From NCBI GenBank assembly GCA_936432065.2, contig OW386286.2, positions 25,231,179 to 25,295,178 on the forward strand: DNA of 64,000 nt, read 5' to 3'. The stretch comes from Rutpela maculata (taxonomy: Eukaryota; Arthropoda; Insecta; Coleoptera; Cerambycidae). Shown here piece by piece: positions 11,131 through 21,477 of the stretch (positions are counted from its first letter, which is position 1; the number at the start of each line of letters is the position of its first letter). Position numbers and translations under genes: made by a program. Under the pieces are notes generated by a model. The model made no database searches and was not told the DNA's origin. It saw only the letters and a program-made list of their open reading frames with translations.

Positions 11131-11808
11131 AAAAAAAACTCCTAATTTAGGTTATTTTCGCGATTTACTAAAAATTGGTGGGCGATGGGCGATGGAGCTG
11201 ATTCGTATTCAGCATGTCGATATACATAGGAGTTACCCAATGAAGTCCCAGACGGAAGTAACAAATTTATACGATGTACTGGTACTGTTTTGACCACATC
11301 TACCTCCTTCTGAATTACTGACATGAACTTCTGGAACATCCTGTATTTGAAAACGTATCTCTCACCAAATCAGCTTGTTTGTATGCTATTTCAACAATAT
11401 AAATGTAGTAAACATTTCATGATCCTAAACCGGCCCTGATATAGAATTACTTAATTGCGTTATCACCGTGATGCACTTTTACTGCAATTTGTTTTTATGA
11501 ATCATTTATATTACGCTTGCTGAGCCGCTTTAAATGCCAGGTTGGCCCAGTTATAAGTGGACCACCTCCGTCAATTTCCTTTTCAGTGGAAATTCGGCTC
11601 ATAAATTAAATAATAACTATCGTTTAATTCAATTGCTCCGGCTCGGTTACGTCCGCTTTTGATGGAAACTTTTTTTGTTTTTCAGAACACGAGTAAACAA
11701 AATAGACATTTTTTAGTAGACTGCGTACAAAAAGTTAAGGATATTTCAAATTTTCATGAAAGGATTGGACTAAAATAAAAATTAGTTATGGGAGATTGAC
11801 AACGTCTT
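11131..11808. other. Unassigned sequence with the right arm of the 7.7-11.2 kb inverted repeat
   Basis: About 11165-11255 is the reverse of 7670-7765 (GATGGGCGATGGAGC, then GGAGTTACCCAATG). No gene is supported. Confidence 0.45.
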
Positions 11809-11850
11809 TATTTACGGAAGCGTACTGAGGCCACGGAAAAAAAAATTAAG

Positions 11851-12059
11851 TTGAAATTTCGACTTATTATCTTGAAATTTCAACTCAATAGGTTGAAATT
11901 TCGACTTAATGGCTTGAAATTTCAACTTAATAAGTCGAAATTTCAACTTATTAACTTGAAATTTCAACTTATTAACTTGAAATTTCAACTTAATAAGTCG
12001 AAATTTCAACTTATTAACTTGAAATTTCAACATAATAAGTTGAAATTTCAACTTATAAC
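11851..12059. repeat. Ten palindromic 21-bp units (left subterminal)
   Basis: Each unit is TTGAAATTTCAACTTAATAAG or a close variant; the core TTGAAATTTCAA is its own reverse complement. Because 21 is a multiple of three and the unit is palindromic, open frames run through on both strands (about 110 codons each), coding KFQLNKL-like heptads. I read these as artefacts of the repeat, not genes. Confidence 0.85.
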
Positions 12060-12758
12060 AAATTGCTGTATGTGTACATACAAGGTGTATCCGCGAGGTA
12101 TGTACATTGTGAATGACCCTAAAAACCAAGTTCATATTCTATTTGAAGAAAACTTCCAAAATTCATTTTCATTTCTTGATAATTAAAATAGCGACATTGT
12201 TCGCCATCTTTTTGGAATAACTTAAAATTCGAAAAATAACTGTTTTTTTATTTGAAATTATTTAAGGGCATAATTTTTATTTGCATTCACTAAAATTTTG
12301 GTCACATTATAGATATTAATTACATGTGAGGGAATAAATACATACAGGGTGATTCATCAAATAGTTGATTATGAGCTTCACATACAAGGTGTTCCACTAT
12401 AATTTTCTCCTCCAAGTGCCTTAATTTTCAAAAACTGTACATGTAATTTTTGTTGGATTTTAGATCTACCATCATTTTTTTATTACCACCGAAAAATATA
12501 CATGCAAAGGAACAATGGAACAGCCCGTATATATTTTCATTTTTGATTTCTTCATCTGATTCTGAAGCAGATCCTAAGGCATAAATAGAGAACAAATGGG
12601 ATATTGTTTTTAAGATTAAGGTATACTATACTAAATTATAGCACATCTAGCAGTTGCTAGGCCACCATTAGACTATAAAAGTTCTATGACAAAAATCTTT
12701 TAAAAAAGATATTTTTTATGAGAAATGTGTAATATTAATAAGAGATCTTGATCAACGA

Positions 12759-13319
12759 CACGGCCGGATTATCCTATAAGTCTAACTAGGCTGTAGCCTA
12801 GGGGCGACAATGCGTGAAGGGGTGCCCGAGCTCTTTGCGCTCTCTGCTTCTTAAAAAAAATTATTTTGTCCTCAATTTTTTTTTCCATTTCCTTCTCCCT
12901 GCTCATCAATTTTTTTTAGATTTCTCCCCTCCGCTCATGAATTTTGAAATCAGGATAAAAATTTTGTTTGTCGTATTTCCCCCTCTAGCTGGTTAATTTT
13001 GAATCTGGACAAAAAATGTATTTTTCAGATTTCTTCCTCCTCACTCATCAATTTTGAAATCGGGTCATTTTCTTTATATTTCTACCCCCCCCCCCGCTCG
13101 TCAGTTTTAAATCTGGACAAAAAATGTTTTTCTCAGATTTCTCCCCACTCGCTCATCAATTTTGAAACCCCTCCCCGCACGTCAATTTTGAATCCGGACA
13201 AAAAATGTTTCTTTCAGATTTCTGCCCCCCCCGTTCATCAATTCTTTTTTCCATTGTGAATAAGAGGGCGCAAATACATGATTAAGATAGGGGCACCGCC
13301 AGTCCTTAATCCGGCCCTG
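12759..13319. mobile_element. hAT-type MITE nested in the 11815-13609 element
   Basis: Ends CACGGCCGGATTATCC and, reversed, CAGGGCCGGATTAAGG fit hAT termini. The flanks ATCAACGA and GTCAAAGA match at six of eight positions, as expected for a decayed 8-bp duplication. The interior is a tandem repeat without coding function. Confidence 0.65.
12890..13255. repeat. Tandem repeat inside the hAT MITE, about 60-bp period
   Basis: The motif CTCATCAATTTTGAAAT...GGACAAAAAATG...CAGATTTCTCCCC recurs about five to six times with indels and long C or T runs. The open frames over it are repeat artefacts. Confidence 0.75.
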
Positions 13320-13494
13320 GTCAAAGAACTTTTATAGTCTAATGGTGGCCTTACAAAAGGAGTAGATTGAGAGTCTGGTCTTCAAAAAATTCTATCTCCC
13401 TTAAGAAGGATTTTTATTTATATAGAATATGCATACGAATCTTGAGCATATATCTCGGGTACTTAGTAGTTAGCACTCATATAGCAATTTGCCA

Positions 13495-13577
13495 AGTTGA
13501 AATTTCAACTTATTAACTTGAAATTTCAACTTATTATGTTGAAATTTCGACTTATTATCTTGAAATTTCAAGATAAA
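13495..13577. repeat. Palindromic 21-bp units (right subterminal)
   Basis: About four units of the same TTGAAATTTCAA family as at the left end, completing the inverted layout of the element. Confidence 0.8.
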
Positions 13578-13615
13578 TTTTTTTTCGCCGTGGCCTCATT
13601 ACGCTTCCGTATTTA

Positions 13616-14509
13616 TTAACCACTTTGCATATGATTATGAAAAAGCGAGGAAAAAAAAATTTTAGTTTACAAAGTGCTGTGGGGAACCAACAATAACTTA
13701 AACCTATCATCAATAACGCGTATTCAGGTCCCTCATTCTAATTACTTCACATATCTGGGAATGTTTCTGATGATGTAGTCGATGGCATCTTGTGAGATTT
13801 ATGCCCATAAAATGGGAAGAATATCTGACACTTGCCTAATGTCCTCTAGAGCCGATTGATGATTATGAAGCAACCAACTCAATAAATACCACGCATGTTC
13901 AAGTCAAGAGGAAGCGATGGAAGAATATCGTGATCTATTCCATGAGAAGGAGGTATTTAATCTTTGATAATAAACTGCCAATTTACACGAGTTTATTAAC
14001 TTTTGGCAACTTAGCTTGAGAAAAGACTTATAGATAAAATTTAAAAGCACGAGTGGTATTTGGGGAGAATATTTCACGAATAAATAATTTATTAAATGCA
14101 TCTTCGATATTATGTTTTGTAATTAATGGCCTTCAGACGTTTTCTTGTCACTTTTTAGAGTTTAATGACCTTTATTTTCAATTTCATTATTTACGTCACA
14201 TAAAAATGCATTTCCAAAGCGACTCATCTAATAAAAAACAAAGTGGGTATAAATGATGTAATGACAATGACAACAAAGAAAAACAACATACGTTAAACCA
14301 TAGGTGTTGTAATTTATAGACTGGTCTTCGCTGTAAAGAGTTCTCGTGCACGCTTCGAGCAATCACACTACGAGTAAAGCCAAACAATATTGCATTTTAC
14401 GTTCTAACGTTGACGACATCAGATCAAATGGTACCACCATCTAGTAACGCTAGCTTAACTAAACTGTGTAAACAATGAATTTTCAAGAATTATTATATTA
14501 AAGTGTTTA
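13616..14509. other. Unassigned sequence with one arm of a direct repeat
   Basis: About 14025-14090 (AAAATTTAAAAGCACGAGT, then ATATTTCACGAA) reappears in the same direction at 15367-15430. No gene is supported. Confidence 0.45.
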
Positions 14510-14513
14510 TTAA

Positions 14514-14894
14514 CACGTTGACTGTCATCTCGGTCTATATGACCGAGGTTTTTATTGTCTATGAGGCCAACTGGGTCCGAGTCGAGTCCGAACAAGACCG
14601 AGTCATGTTTTTGGGATCTCTGGATCTTCTGGATCTTTTCGGGATCTCGGAATCTCCCAGCGACTCGGTCCAGCACTCTTCTTTCGTTATAAATAAATCG
14701 AGATGGTGTAGTAAAGGACCAAGACCTTTTTTGACGTTTTTTTTTGGCAGTTTTTTTTTTAAATATTGTGTGTCAATTCATAGTGTATTAACCGATGATA
14801 TTCATGGCCTGGGGGGATATTTTATTTGGTTAAACCGTTGCTACCGGTTGGCGCCTTATGAGAAATTGTCTTAACCCGTATGGCAGTCAACGTG
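14514..14894. mobile_element. piggyBac-type MITE with TTAA target duplication
   Basis: The ends CACGTTGACTGTCA and, reversed, CACGTTGACTGCCA are flanked directly by TTAA at 14510-14513 and 14895-14898, the signature of piggyBac elements. Length is 381 bp. The open frames inside are incidental. A full-length piggyBac relative elsewhere in the genome would supply the transposase. Confidence 0.85.
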
Positions 14895-14898
14895 TTAA

Positions 14899-16806
14899 TA
14901 TATATTTATGTATTTAATCCTTATTTTTAATTTAAGTAGTTCAATAATTAAGTTAAGGTTTGCTTGTTTATGTAGAGAGAACTTTAAGCACAATGAATTA
15001 TAATGTATAGTGCTAGTGCAGAGTTTTTATTTTCTGAATAAGGTGTTGTTACCTGCTTTGTGATGGATTACCATACGTAAGTACATTTGTGTATTTAATA
15101 TGAAATAATTGATGTGTATGCATCGTAGGCATCTGTATCTAATTTTAGTTGTGAAAATTATTTTGTAATTACGTTAGGTATTATAAGCCATTGAAAGTTG
15201 TGTATGTCTTGTCCCGAACCTATATAAGTTCCATACAGCCTTGGCTTTGAAATTAGGAGTTGTCAACTTATGTGGTGTTTTTAGGTTATTTTTATATTAT
15301 TATATTACTACGTATATAATACAATACTACAATTTATAATTTAGGTTAACAATTAGTTATAAGCTAAAGAAGATATTTATATATAAAATTTAAAAGCACA
15401 AGTTGTCCTATTTGCCGAAAACATTTCACGAAACAAAACGCCAAAAAATTTTTGCAATATTTGTCGACGCGGCGACACAAAAAATTAGAGCGATAATTTT
15501 TTCGTGTTGGTACAGTCAAAAGCCGATCTATGTTGGACTACCACTGTCACTAATAATGACGTTTGATTGGTGCAATGTTCTAAAAAAACGGGCTCTCATT
15601 GGCTATCGCGATGAGTGAAATAATCACCAATAAAAAAAATTTCGCCAATAGCAGCTTGAAAAGTCGTCACGACGATGTTATTAATATCATTGTCATTTAT
15701 TTGTCCAGTCATGGTCCTCCTACAGAGGTACTGATCGGTGCGTCCTCCAACACATATTCTTTCCAATGCCATAACACTGTCGCCTTTAAAAGCTACTGTG
15801 GATAAATCTTTGGTTGAATCTTTTCCCTGACATTCTCCAAACTCCAGCATGTCCTCTGGTATGCTGTGCAAGCCGAAATAAGAATCATCAATCACCTAAT
15901 AAAACTGCACCCCATCCCAGTTTTGATGATCCCTTGTCCACCTTAAACAAGCACATTTATTTCTTCAGATCAAAATTGTTGACCCAATCTGGAAATTGAT
16001 GGTTATACGTGTATAATTGGGATGGGATGGGATGCCGTACGCGTAACAAGTATTCGCGACAGATTAACGTGATTCTGCCAGACGTGCCGTACAGCAAAGG
16101 GGGGCCAACTATATAATGCAAGGGTCACAAAACGTCTGGCAAGACATTTTGAATAAAAAGAAGTAGGAATATATTTAATTGATTTATACATATTTTTTAT
16201 TGTATTTGTTTATATTATGCTCCCGTACATGGTGTTCTGTTGGATAATTTAATAAATTCGTTCGATCGGTAAATAATTAGTTATTAACCCCTCATTTTGT
16301 TTGGTACCGCTCATATCGCCAATCAACATTTAAGTCAACATGTTCTAAAAATAAGTAAACTCAAGACGGGTACTCTTCAACTAATTTTACCAATAAGACG
16401 TACAAACAGAAACAAGGTCGGTCAGTGCACCGTATGCTTAGTAGGTTTATAATTTTTCAACCAACCTGCTGTCAAACAATAAACAAAACATTTTTATTCA
16501 ACATTAATTCATATAACAGGTACGGCCAACTATTATATTAGCTCGATAAATAACAAGGCCCAATAAACTACGCAGGAATAATTCACATACACGGGACGTC
16601 GTCCCACCTGTTTACAGGCCACCATTCCTTGACCGCCTTAACTTTTTTATACGTGTTTATTATGGGCGACAGATTTTGGGAAATATTAATGGATACAAAA
16701 TTACACTGGCTATACTTTATTTGGTAAAGACGGAGAGTAATAAATCACTCAGGCAAAGATCGGCCATGGGCGGACTGCTTTTCCCCTTAATATTCATTGT
16801 AGTTCT
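14899..16806. other. Unassigned sequence
   Basis: Contains the second arm of the direct repeat at 15367-15430. Nothing else is supported; the frames around 15400-15900 overlap on both strands and lack family resemblance. Confidence 0.35.
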
Positions 16807-16833
16807 CTGACGATGGTTCAATAAACCGAAACA
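16807..16833 (+). other. Second CTGANGATGG...CCGAAAC hairpin
   Basis: CTGACGA, GGTT, a CAATA loop, AACC, then GAAAC. Same plan as the motif at 1098-1132, including the unpaired T before the stem. It suggests both are relics of one class of mobile-element terminus. Confidence 0.35.
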
Positions 16834-18722
16834 TAAGGAAACAGTAATATTATTATAGACCGATAATCCCAGGATATTGTACCTACATCAAGTTAATTTA
16901 ACATTCGTAAAAATTATATCGAAAACTCTAGCTAAATTAATTTTTTATGAAATAATAGTCTGAGGTTTGAATTATGCAATTATTTTCAGTTCTTAGTCTC
17001 GTCCCGTTACTCAGTGGTTATGATGTGAAAACTTTTTAGGTCTAACTAGCACAATTAGTTGTTGGAACGTAGCCCCGATTATTGTAGGTAGTGTTTTGCC
17101 ACAAGTCACAGGCACGTAATAGGAACGTTGCCGCTACGTTGCAATGGCGTCGAAGGTACGTAGTGGCGACGTCGTACCGTGGAAGCTGTAACTTTCAGGG
17201 ATCTTTAGTACCTACCACTATTTCAGATCAATGTTGCCCCTTGATCTTGCAACTAATTTTATTATACTTGTTTCATTCCTATACGATTCTTGTCCATTTT
17301 CCTACTCAGAAACCGAATAGAATGCTAGAAGAGTAACATTAGACCCTATTTTTCAATGGTCTAAGCGTCAAAATTAAAACGAATGCAATTTTATGTCAAA
17401 CATAATGGTGAAACGACCAAATCTGACCACGTGCCTTTATAATTTGCATTTTAAAATTAATATATTATTAAAATATTTAACATCATGCGAGGATATGATA
17501 CTATATATGCGGAATGTTATTTTTTATTGTTTTTTGGAACTTCAAACTAATTTTCATTCATTAATTTATTATATTTGAAGCAGAAGTGGTGATAAATGAA
17601 ATTTTTAAGTCATTTGTGAAGTTATGATTCATGTCTTGTAATAATAGCGTTATAAGTTTTGACCATAAAAAAGAGGCGCATTTCAGAAAGAATCACTTTG
17701 AAGCCGTTTTCACTAAGAAATGCAACTTGAAAGTAATTGCAACTTGACGATATTATAGGAAACTGCAAAGGTGTAACTCTAAAGTTATACTGATTACAAA
17801 GTACCGAATGGGACTGTAGAGTCGCAGCAAAGTTGTGACTGCCACAAGTTGCCTGTTCAAAATTCTCGCTGCCACTTCATAGTTACATCTTTCCCAACGT
17901 TCATTCTGAACACCGTAGTATGCTGCCGTACGTCCAACTTTCAAACTAATTTTAACTTCTGCCTAGAAGATAGAGGGGAAACTTCAGGATGCGATAACAA
18001 GAGGAATATATTCCATAGTCTACACATATGCGCCTATCAGAAAATACGAGGAATCGTAAAAAAACACGATACTATTTCATAGTATCATGGTGAAAACCCA
18101 TATTATTATTGATGTTATTCCAGTTGTGATGACCAAAAAAGATAAATGCATGGAAATCAGCGTAAAAAAGTATGTCATTACTTTAAAATCATGGAGAACT
18201 AGATAGTAATATTCACTTCATGATGAATTTAAGAGATGATAAGTTCTTTTAGTAGGCGTGCACAGTGAACTTCAGTTCTGCAGGTAGTGGTAACGTTATT
18301 AACACTATTAAATGACACTAAATGTTCCGATGACTTTAAACGGATAGTGAAGGTTCCCAGAACGCCGCGGTCACTATCAAAGATACTTGAAAGACATGCT
18401 ACCATCGTTTGCCACTTTCAAGTTCTAAATATTCGAATGTCGTCCTACTGGTAACTACGATGTCTCATGTACCGGGACAGTGACGTAGAAGTGACATAAC
18501 TACAAAGTAATCACTAGTACTAGAAACTACGAGGCAGCGACTATATAGATTTGACAAATGAAGTTATTTATACATCAAAATCGTTTTAGTGACGGATACA
18601 TATTCATCCGAGGTTCCAATCTCGGTTACTGCTACTTTGGTGCTAGTTTGGAGAGATCTAATAGTACCTAGAGGCAAAGACAGGTTGTCTCGCATCGAGT
18701 TTTCAAAACATAAGCAGGTATT
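16834..18722. other. Unassigned, less AT-biased sequence
   Basis: About 17090-18560 is more mixed in composition than its surroundings and has scattered GTAAC and AACTACGA-like words. I find no coding frame, terminal repeat or duplication that I can support. It may be single-copy host sequence. Confidence 0.3.
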
Positions 18723-18852
18723 GTAGATGCAAAAGATATAAGAGAAGTCCCATTATCAAACATCAAAAGCGCTGGTTATGCCGACAAAGGAATAAGCCGG
18801 CGCATACAAACGGTTGGCAATAAAACAATTATGTTATATCTTTTGCGTTTAC
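18723..18852. mobile_element. 130-bp MITE
   Basis: Ends GTAGATGCAAAAGATATAA and, reversed, GTAAACGCAAAAGATATAA differ at two positions. No coding capacity. Confidence 0.6.
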
Positions 18853-19225
18853 TTTAATAATATACCTAAAAATGCCATAGTACGGATGTTTCTAAAAGTG
18901 TAGACAACCCATATAAAATATAAAAGAATATTTAAAATTTCTTATAGCACACTGTCTTTGCCAAATAGAGTATCACAAGATAAAAATCTTACGTAGATAT
19001 CAGCCGGTTTGGAACTGGTTTAGTTTCTACCGATATGACCTGACGCAATTTGTCTCCAATTCATAAATATCGCTGTTCCAGTTTTTTATACTTTCATCGT
19101 CATCGAAACCGAAGAACTAGCTCAAGCCACTATGTGGTGCATTCAAAATGATTATGCTAATTAGTAATTTGGAAAGTAGAAGAGAAGAGGAAAATACAAA
19201 TTTATATTTAATTTAGTTTATTATT
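18853..19225. other. Unassigned sequence
   Basis: Nothing supported here. Confidence 0.35.
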
Positions 19226-19891
19226 CAGACCCGACGAGAGGGGGGCTGGGGGGGCAAATTTTCCGGGCCCACGCCCCTTTTAAGGGCCCATGCCCGGGCC
19301 CACTCAAGAATAGTTTCGCTCTTAAGAATTTTTAACACGTATTTCAATTTTTTTTTAAATTTTACTAAAGTATCTTATTATTCCATAAACTAGGTACATA
19401 AAATTGATACAAAATTTAACATGTGCTAGTTTTATCACTTTGGGAAATAAATACCAAATGCATGTAACAATAGAATTATACGATCCCTAAATAATTGATC
19501 CTAAAACCCCAATAAACCAATTCAATCTTTAAATGTTGAAATTGTCTATTGTTAAATAATATTTAAGCATATTTTAATTTTATTGTCCTATTATACTTAA
19601 TTTTAATTATACTTGTTACTGAATTAATGGGCAGATAGAATTGGGAAAGTAATAAATTTGCTTGGGGAGTACTATGATACTAAGTGTCATTAAAATAGAT
19701 CAAATTTAGTCCCAAAGGACTAGAAATGCCAACGCTGTCGCGACCCGCCAGTCACGGCGTCATGTAGCCTTATATGGATTTAAAGGGTTAGAGAAATATG
19801 ATTTGATTCCTGCGAGCTTCTACCCCCGGACCCTGTTGAGGTCCGGAAAAACCTTTTGTCCCGGGGCCCGCTCTGGCTCTCGACGGCCCTG
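19226..19891. mobile_element. hAT-like MITE, 666 bp
   Basis: Ends CAGACCCGACGAGAG and, reversed, CAGGGCCGTCGAGAG resemble hAT termini, followed on both sides by GC-rich subterminal sequence (GGGCCC blocks at 19270-19300 and about 19860). The flanking octamers do not match convincingly, so the copy is old. No transposase. Confidence 0.6.
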
Positions 19892-20246
19892 TAACTATCA
19901 TAACAGTTTTTGTAAATTTTGTAATCTATCCAATGCTCTACTTTGATTTTCTTCAGCTACGAGACGTCTGGTATTTGAGATATGACGTCATCGGCAGTTT
20001 CTTCTTAATGAATGATCTGATTTTTTAAATTTTGAACAATTTGAATGATGTAAGGTACAAGGTGTGAGAATTTGCAAACCAACAAAATAGTATAGAAAAA
20101 ATAATTCCTGCTAAATATTTAACACGTAAAGAGTTAACTGTAGTTTTAAGCGTGTTTGTGGACCTCAAGAGAGCATTTGAAACTACTGACACGGTGTGCT
20201 ACAACCAAATTTAAATAAAAGTTGATGCTATTCGGATTTTTTTTAA
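19892..20246. other. Unassigned sequence
   Basis: No gene or repeat end supported. Confidence 0.35.
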
Positions 20247-20320
20247 GGCACCTGTACACGTTTGGCCAACTAGTTGGGCCAAAAATAAGGACACTGTTTA
20301 CACGTTGGCGTTGCTCATTC

Positions 20321-20633
20321 TAGTGATGGTAAGACCCGGCTCATTTGAGTGAACCGGGTCTTACCAGGTCAATCACTCAAATGACCCGTTAACGAAGATT
20401 CGTTCATATGAACGACACGGTGGGTACATGATCAGTTCATTCCGTTGGTTCCACATGTTGGTTCTCGTTCGCCGCGCACCGATCGTGAATATCTTAGTAG
20501 AAAATACGTCGGAAATTCCGTGTTCGGTCAGATCATATGAACGATAGGGTCACAGAGAGGGATCGAATCGTTCGCGGGTCTTTTGGAAGACCCGTTCATT
20601 GCGAACGGGTCGTTCATGAACGACACATCACTA
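20321..20633. mobile_element. hAT MITE with perfect 8-bp target duplication
   Basis: Ends TAGTGATG and CATCACTA, flanked by GCTCATTC at 20313-20320 and 20634-20641. The interior is rich in GAACGA/TCGTTC and GACCCG/CGGGTC words in both orientations. 313 bp, non-coding. The intact duplication shows it is younger than the composite it interrupts. Confidence 0.85.
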
Positions 20634-21204
20634 GCTCATTCTGCATTGGCCATTTGACGAGGATGGGTGTGGAAACTATCGCAGCCGCGGCAATTTACTT
20701 GTGCAGCACTTTCAATTATTATATAAATGTGCACCAAAGAAGAGTGATTAAGCTCGTAAATACAATTATTATGCCACAACACTGGCGTTTCCGCTTTAAC
20801 GGCAACTACGAACTGAAGAAGAGGCCAACGTGTGAACGCTGTTGGCGGATTGCGCCAAGATCTTTTGATGTGTGCACGAAAAATCGACAACATTCGGCTG
20901 GCCGGCCAACGCTGGCCGCCAACGACCAAGTTACGCCAAGTCATCTTGTACACGTTGGTCCAACTAATTGGCCGAACCTGGCCCGACGAACCACGAACCA
21001 TAAGTCGTCTGACATGGGTGGTTCGCGGTGCGTGCTGCCGTGATCCATTAGATGTCGGTAAACTTGCACCGATCAAAGGACACAACCAAATGCGTCACAA
21101 ATCTGAACGAACTACGTACCGTATTGACACTCTTGATTTCAAACAGGCGAACCATAGCGAACCACGCACCAGATTCTTGGTTCGGCGAACCACACGCCGT
21201 GTAA

Positions 21205-21287
21205 AGGCGCCGTTATACGGCGCGTGGTTCGCCGAACCACGAACCTGGTGTGTGGTTCGGCGAACCACGCGCCGTGTAACGGCGCCT
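21205..21287. mobile_element. 83-bp Harbinger-like MITE, TAA target duplication
   Basis: Ends AGGCGCCGTTATACGGCGCG and, reversed, AGGCGCCGTTACACGGCGCG with TAA on both sides. It lies at the centre of the inverted repeat 20975-21415. The same family occurs at 38099-38437. Confidence 0.65.
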
Positions 21288-21477
21288 TAAATTGAAGGTG
21301 TCAATGCGGTACGTAGTTCATTCAGATTTATGACGCATTTAGTTGTATCCTTTGGTCCGTGCAAGTTTACCGACATCCGATGGATCGCGGCGTGTGGTTC
21401 GTGGTTCGTCGGACCAGGTTCGGCGAACCACGCGCCGTGTAACGGCGCCTTTTTAAGTATGATGTAACATGGACTGA

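Larger units (their letters stand above)
11815..13609. mobile_element. 1.8-kb TIR element with 6-bp target duplication TATTTA
   Basis: Ends CGGAAGCGTACTGAGGCCAC and, on the other strand, CGGAAGCGTAATGAGGCCAC are near-perfect inverted repeats. They are flanked by TATTTA at 11809-11814 and 13610-13615. Both subterminal regions carry palindromic 21-bp repeats. A second inverted pair of 27 bp (12659-12685 and 13325-13351) is perfect. There is no transposase. A hAT MITE (12759-13319) is inserted inside. The superfamily is not clear from the ends. Confidence 0.75.
20247..21451. mobile_element. Composite of GC-rich Harbinger-like MITEs
   Basis: Several related pieces are fused. The left end has AAGGCACCTGTACACG; a direct copy of TGTACACGTT...CCAACTA lies at about 20950. 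An inverted repeat pairs about 20975-21160 with 21289-21415. The right end is CACGCGCCGTGTAACGGCGC followed by CTTTTT. Repeated GGTTCGGCGAACCACGCG blocks occur throughout. Long open frames on both strands (20537-21290) are consequences of low stop-codon density in GC-rich palindromic DNA. Confidence 0.6.

Noticed and set aside
11812..12186. Frames of about 110 codons on both strands with KFQLNKL heptads
   Set aside because: Produced by ten palindromic 21-bp units; not a gene.
12814..13259. Two adjacent frames with repeated FQISPHSLINFE-like wording
   Set aside because: Translation of the 60-bp tandem repeat inside a hAT MITE.
14503..14874. 123-codon open frame
   Set aside because: It lies almost entirely within a 381-bp piggyBac MITE with TTAA flanks; no protein family is recognisable.
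20537..21290. Overlapping long frames on both strands
   Set aside because: They run through GC-rich palindromic MITE sequence, where stops are rare on both strands; the content is repeated GGTTCGGCGAACC.
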